Program-made: the position numbers and the translations under genes
Part shown: positions 63,985 to 64,000 of the stretch, piece after piece
Layout: every line of letters starts with the position of its first letter
Position numbering within the stretch: the stretch's first letter is position 1
Source: JAHEKO01 sp965212505
GTDB taxonomy: Bacteria > Acidobacteriota > Thermoanaerobaculia > Multivoradales > JAHEKO01
DNA length: 64,000 nucleotides
NCBI GenBank assembly: GCA_965212505.1
Contig: OZ243123.1
Span: forward strand, 3,348,001 to 3,412,000
Direction: 5' to 3'
Notes under the pieces: model-generated
Seen by the model: the letters and a program-made list of their open reading frames with translations, nothing else
Told to the model about the DNA's origin: nothing
Database searches by the model: none

Positions 63985-64000
63985 CATCAAAGCGACACAC

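Overview
The window is a GC-rich chromosomal segment of a Gram-negative bacterium. It holds outer-membrane efflux parts, lipoproteins, and type IV pilus genes. An ECF-type sigma factor next to a Ser/Thr kinase carrying TPR repeats, a BNR-repeat secreted protein, an M13 peptidase and several proteases also occur. This mix fits Acidobacteriota (possibly a Thermoanaerobaculia-like lineage). That placement is inferred from gene content only; no rRNA gene is present.

Layout. 1-5.7 kb: end of an HD phosphohydrolase, then a minus-strand ECF sigma / TPR-kinase / SRPBCC unit and an SDR39U1-type epimerase. 5.7-13 kb: a tightly coupled minus-strand run (mannose-1-P guanylyltransferase, TrmB, ABC exporter), MsrP-type Mo enzyme, a DsbA-like thiol protein, HolB and Tmk. 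13.1-20.2 kb: plus-strand PntA1-PntA2-PntB transhydrogenase, a glutamate-cysteine-ligase/CBS fusion, gamma-glutamyltransferase and a lipoprotein. This reads as an NADPH plus gamma-glutamyl-thiol module. 20.3-23 kb: ABC exporter coupled to an arginine-deiminase-fold enzyme. 23.2-28.7 kb: pilT-pilC-pilS-pilR. 28.7-33.7 kb: XdhC-like protein, a metzincin protease, FmdB, a DUF4388 protein, MoeA and a small secreted protein.

33.9-37.1 kb is the most unusual part. A secreted trypsin-like protease is followed by a 19-codon peptide ORF with a strong ribosome-binding site. Next comes a consensus-like promoter, then a TPR protein of atypical codon use, overlapping end to end with two tandem ribbon-helix-helix proteins. 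I propose this as a candidate undescribed peptide/TPR/regulator system. 37.1-39.8 kb: VanY-like peptidase, ATP-grasp enzyme, double-VOC protein. 39.9-40.7 kb: a selenocysteine tRNA whose 3' end is duplicated 100 bp downstream, beside a decayed amidohydrolase fragment.

40.7-49.8 kb: a Cys-rich secreted protein, a small membrane-anchored protein, a large BNR/sortilin-like protein, a YfcC-type transporter and a divergent M13 lipoprotein peptidase. 50.1-53.9 kb: two paralogous fibre-like secreted proteins flank a reverse-strand epimerase. 54.1-57.2 kb: a K+ channel with two RCK modules and a serine hydrolase, whose 3' end is echoed on the far side of the channel gene. 57.4-64 kb: a complete RND efflux operon whose TolC subunit carries an N-terminal periplasmic binding-protein domain, which would be a ligand-sensing exit duct. 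No CRISPR array, intact insertion sequence or rRNA gene was seen.
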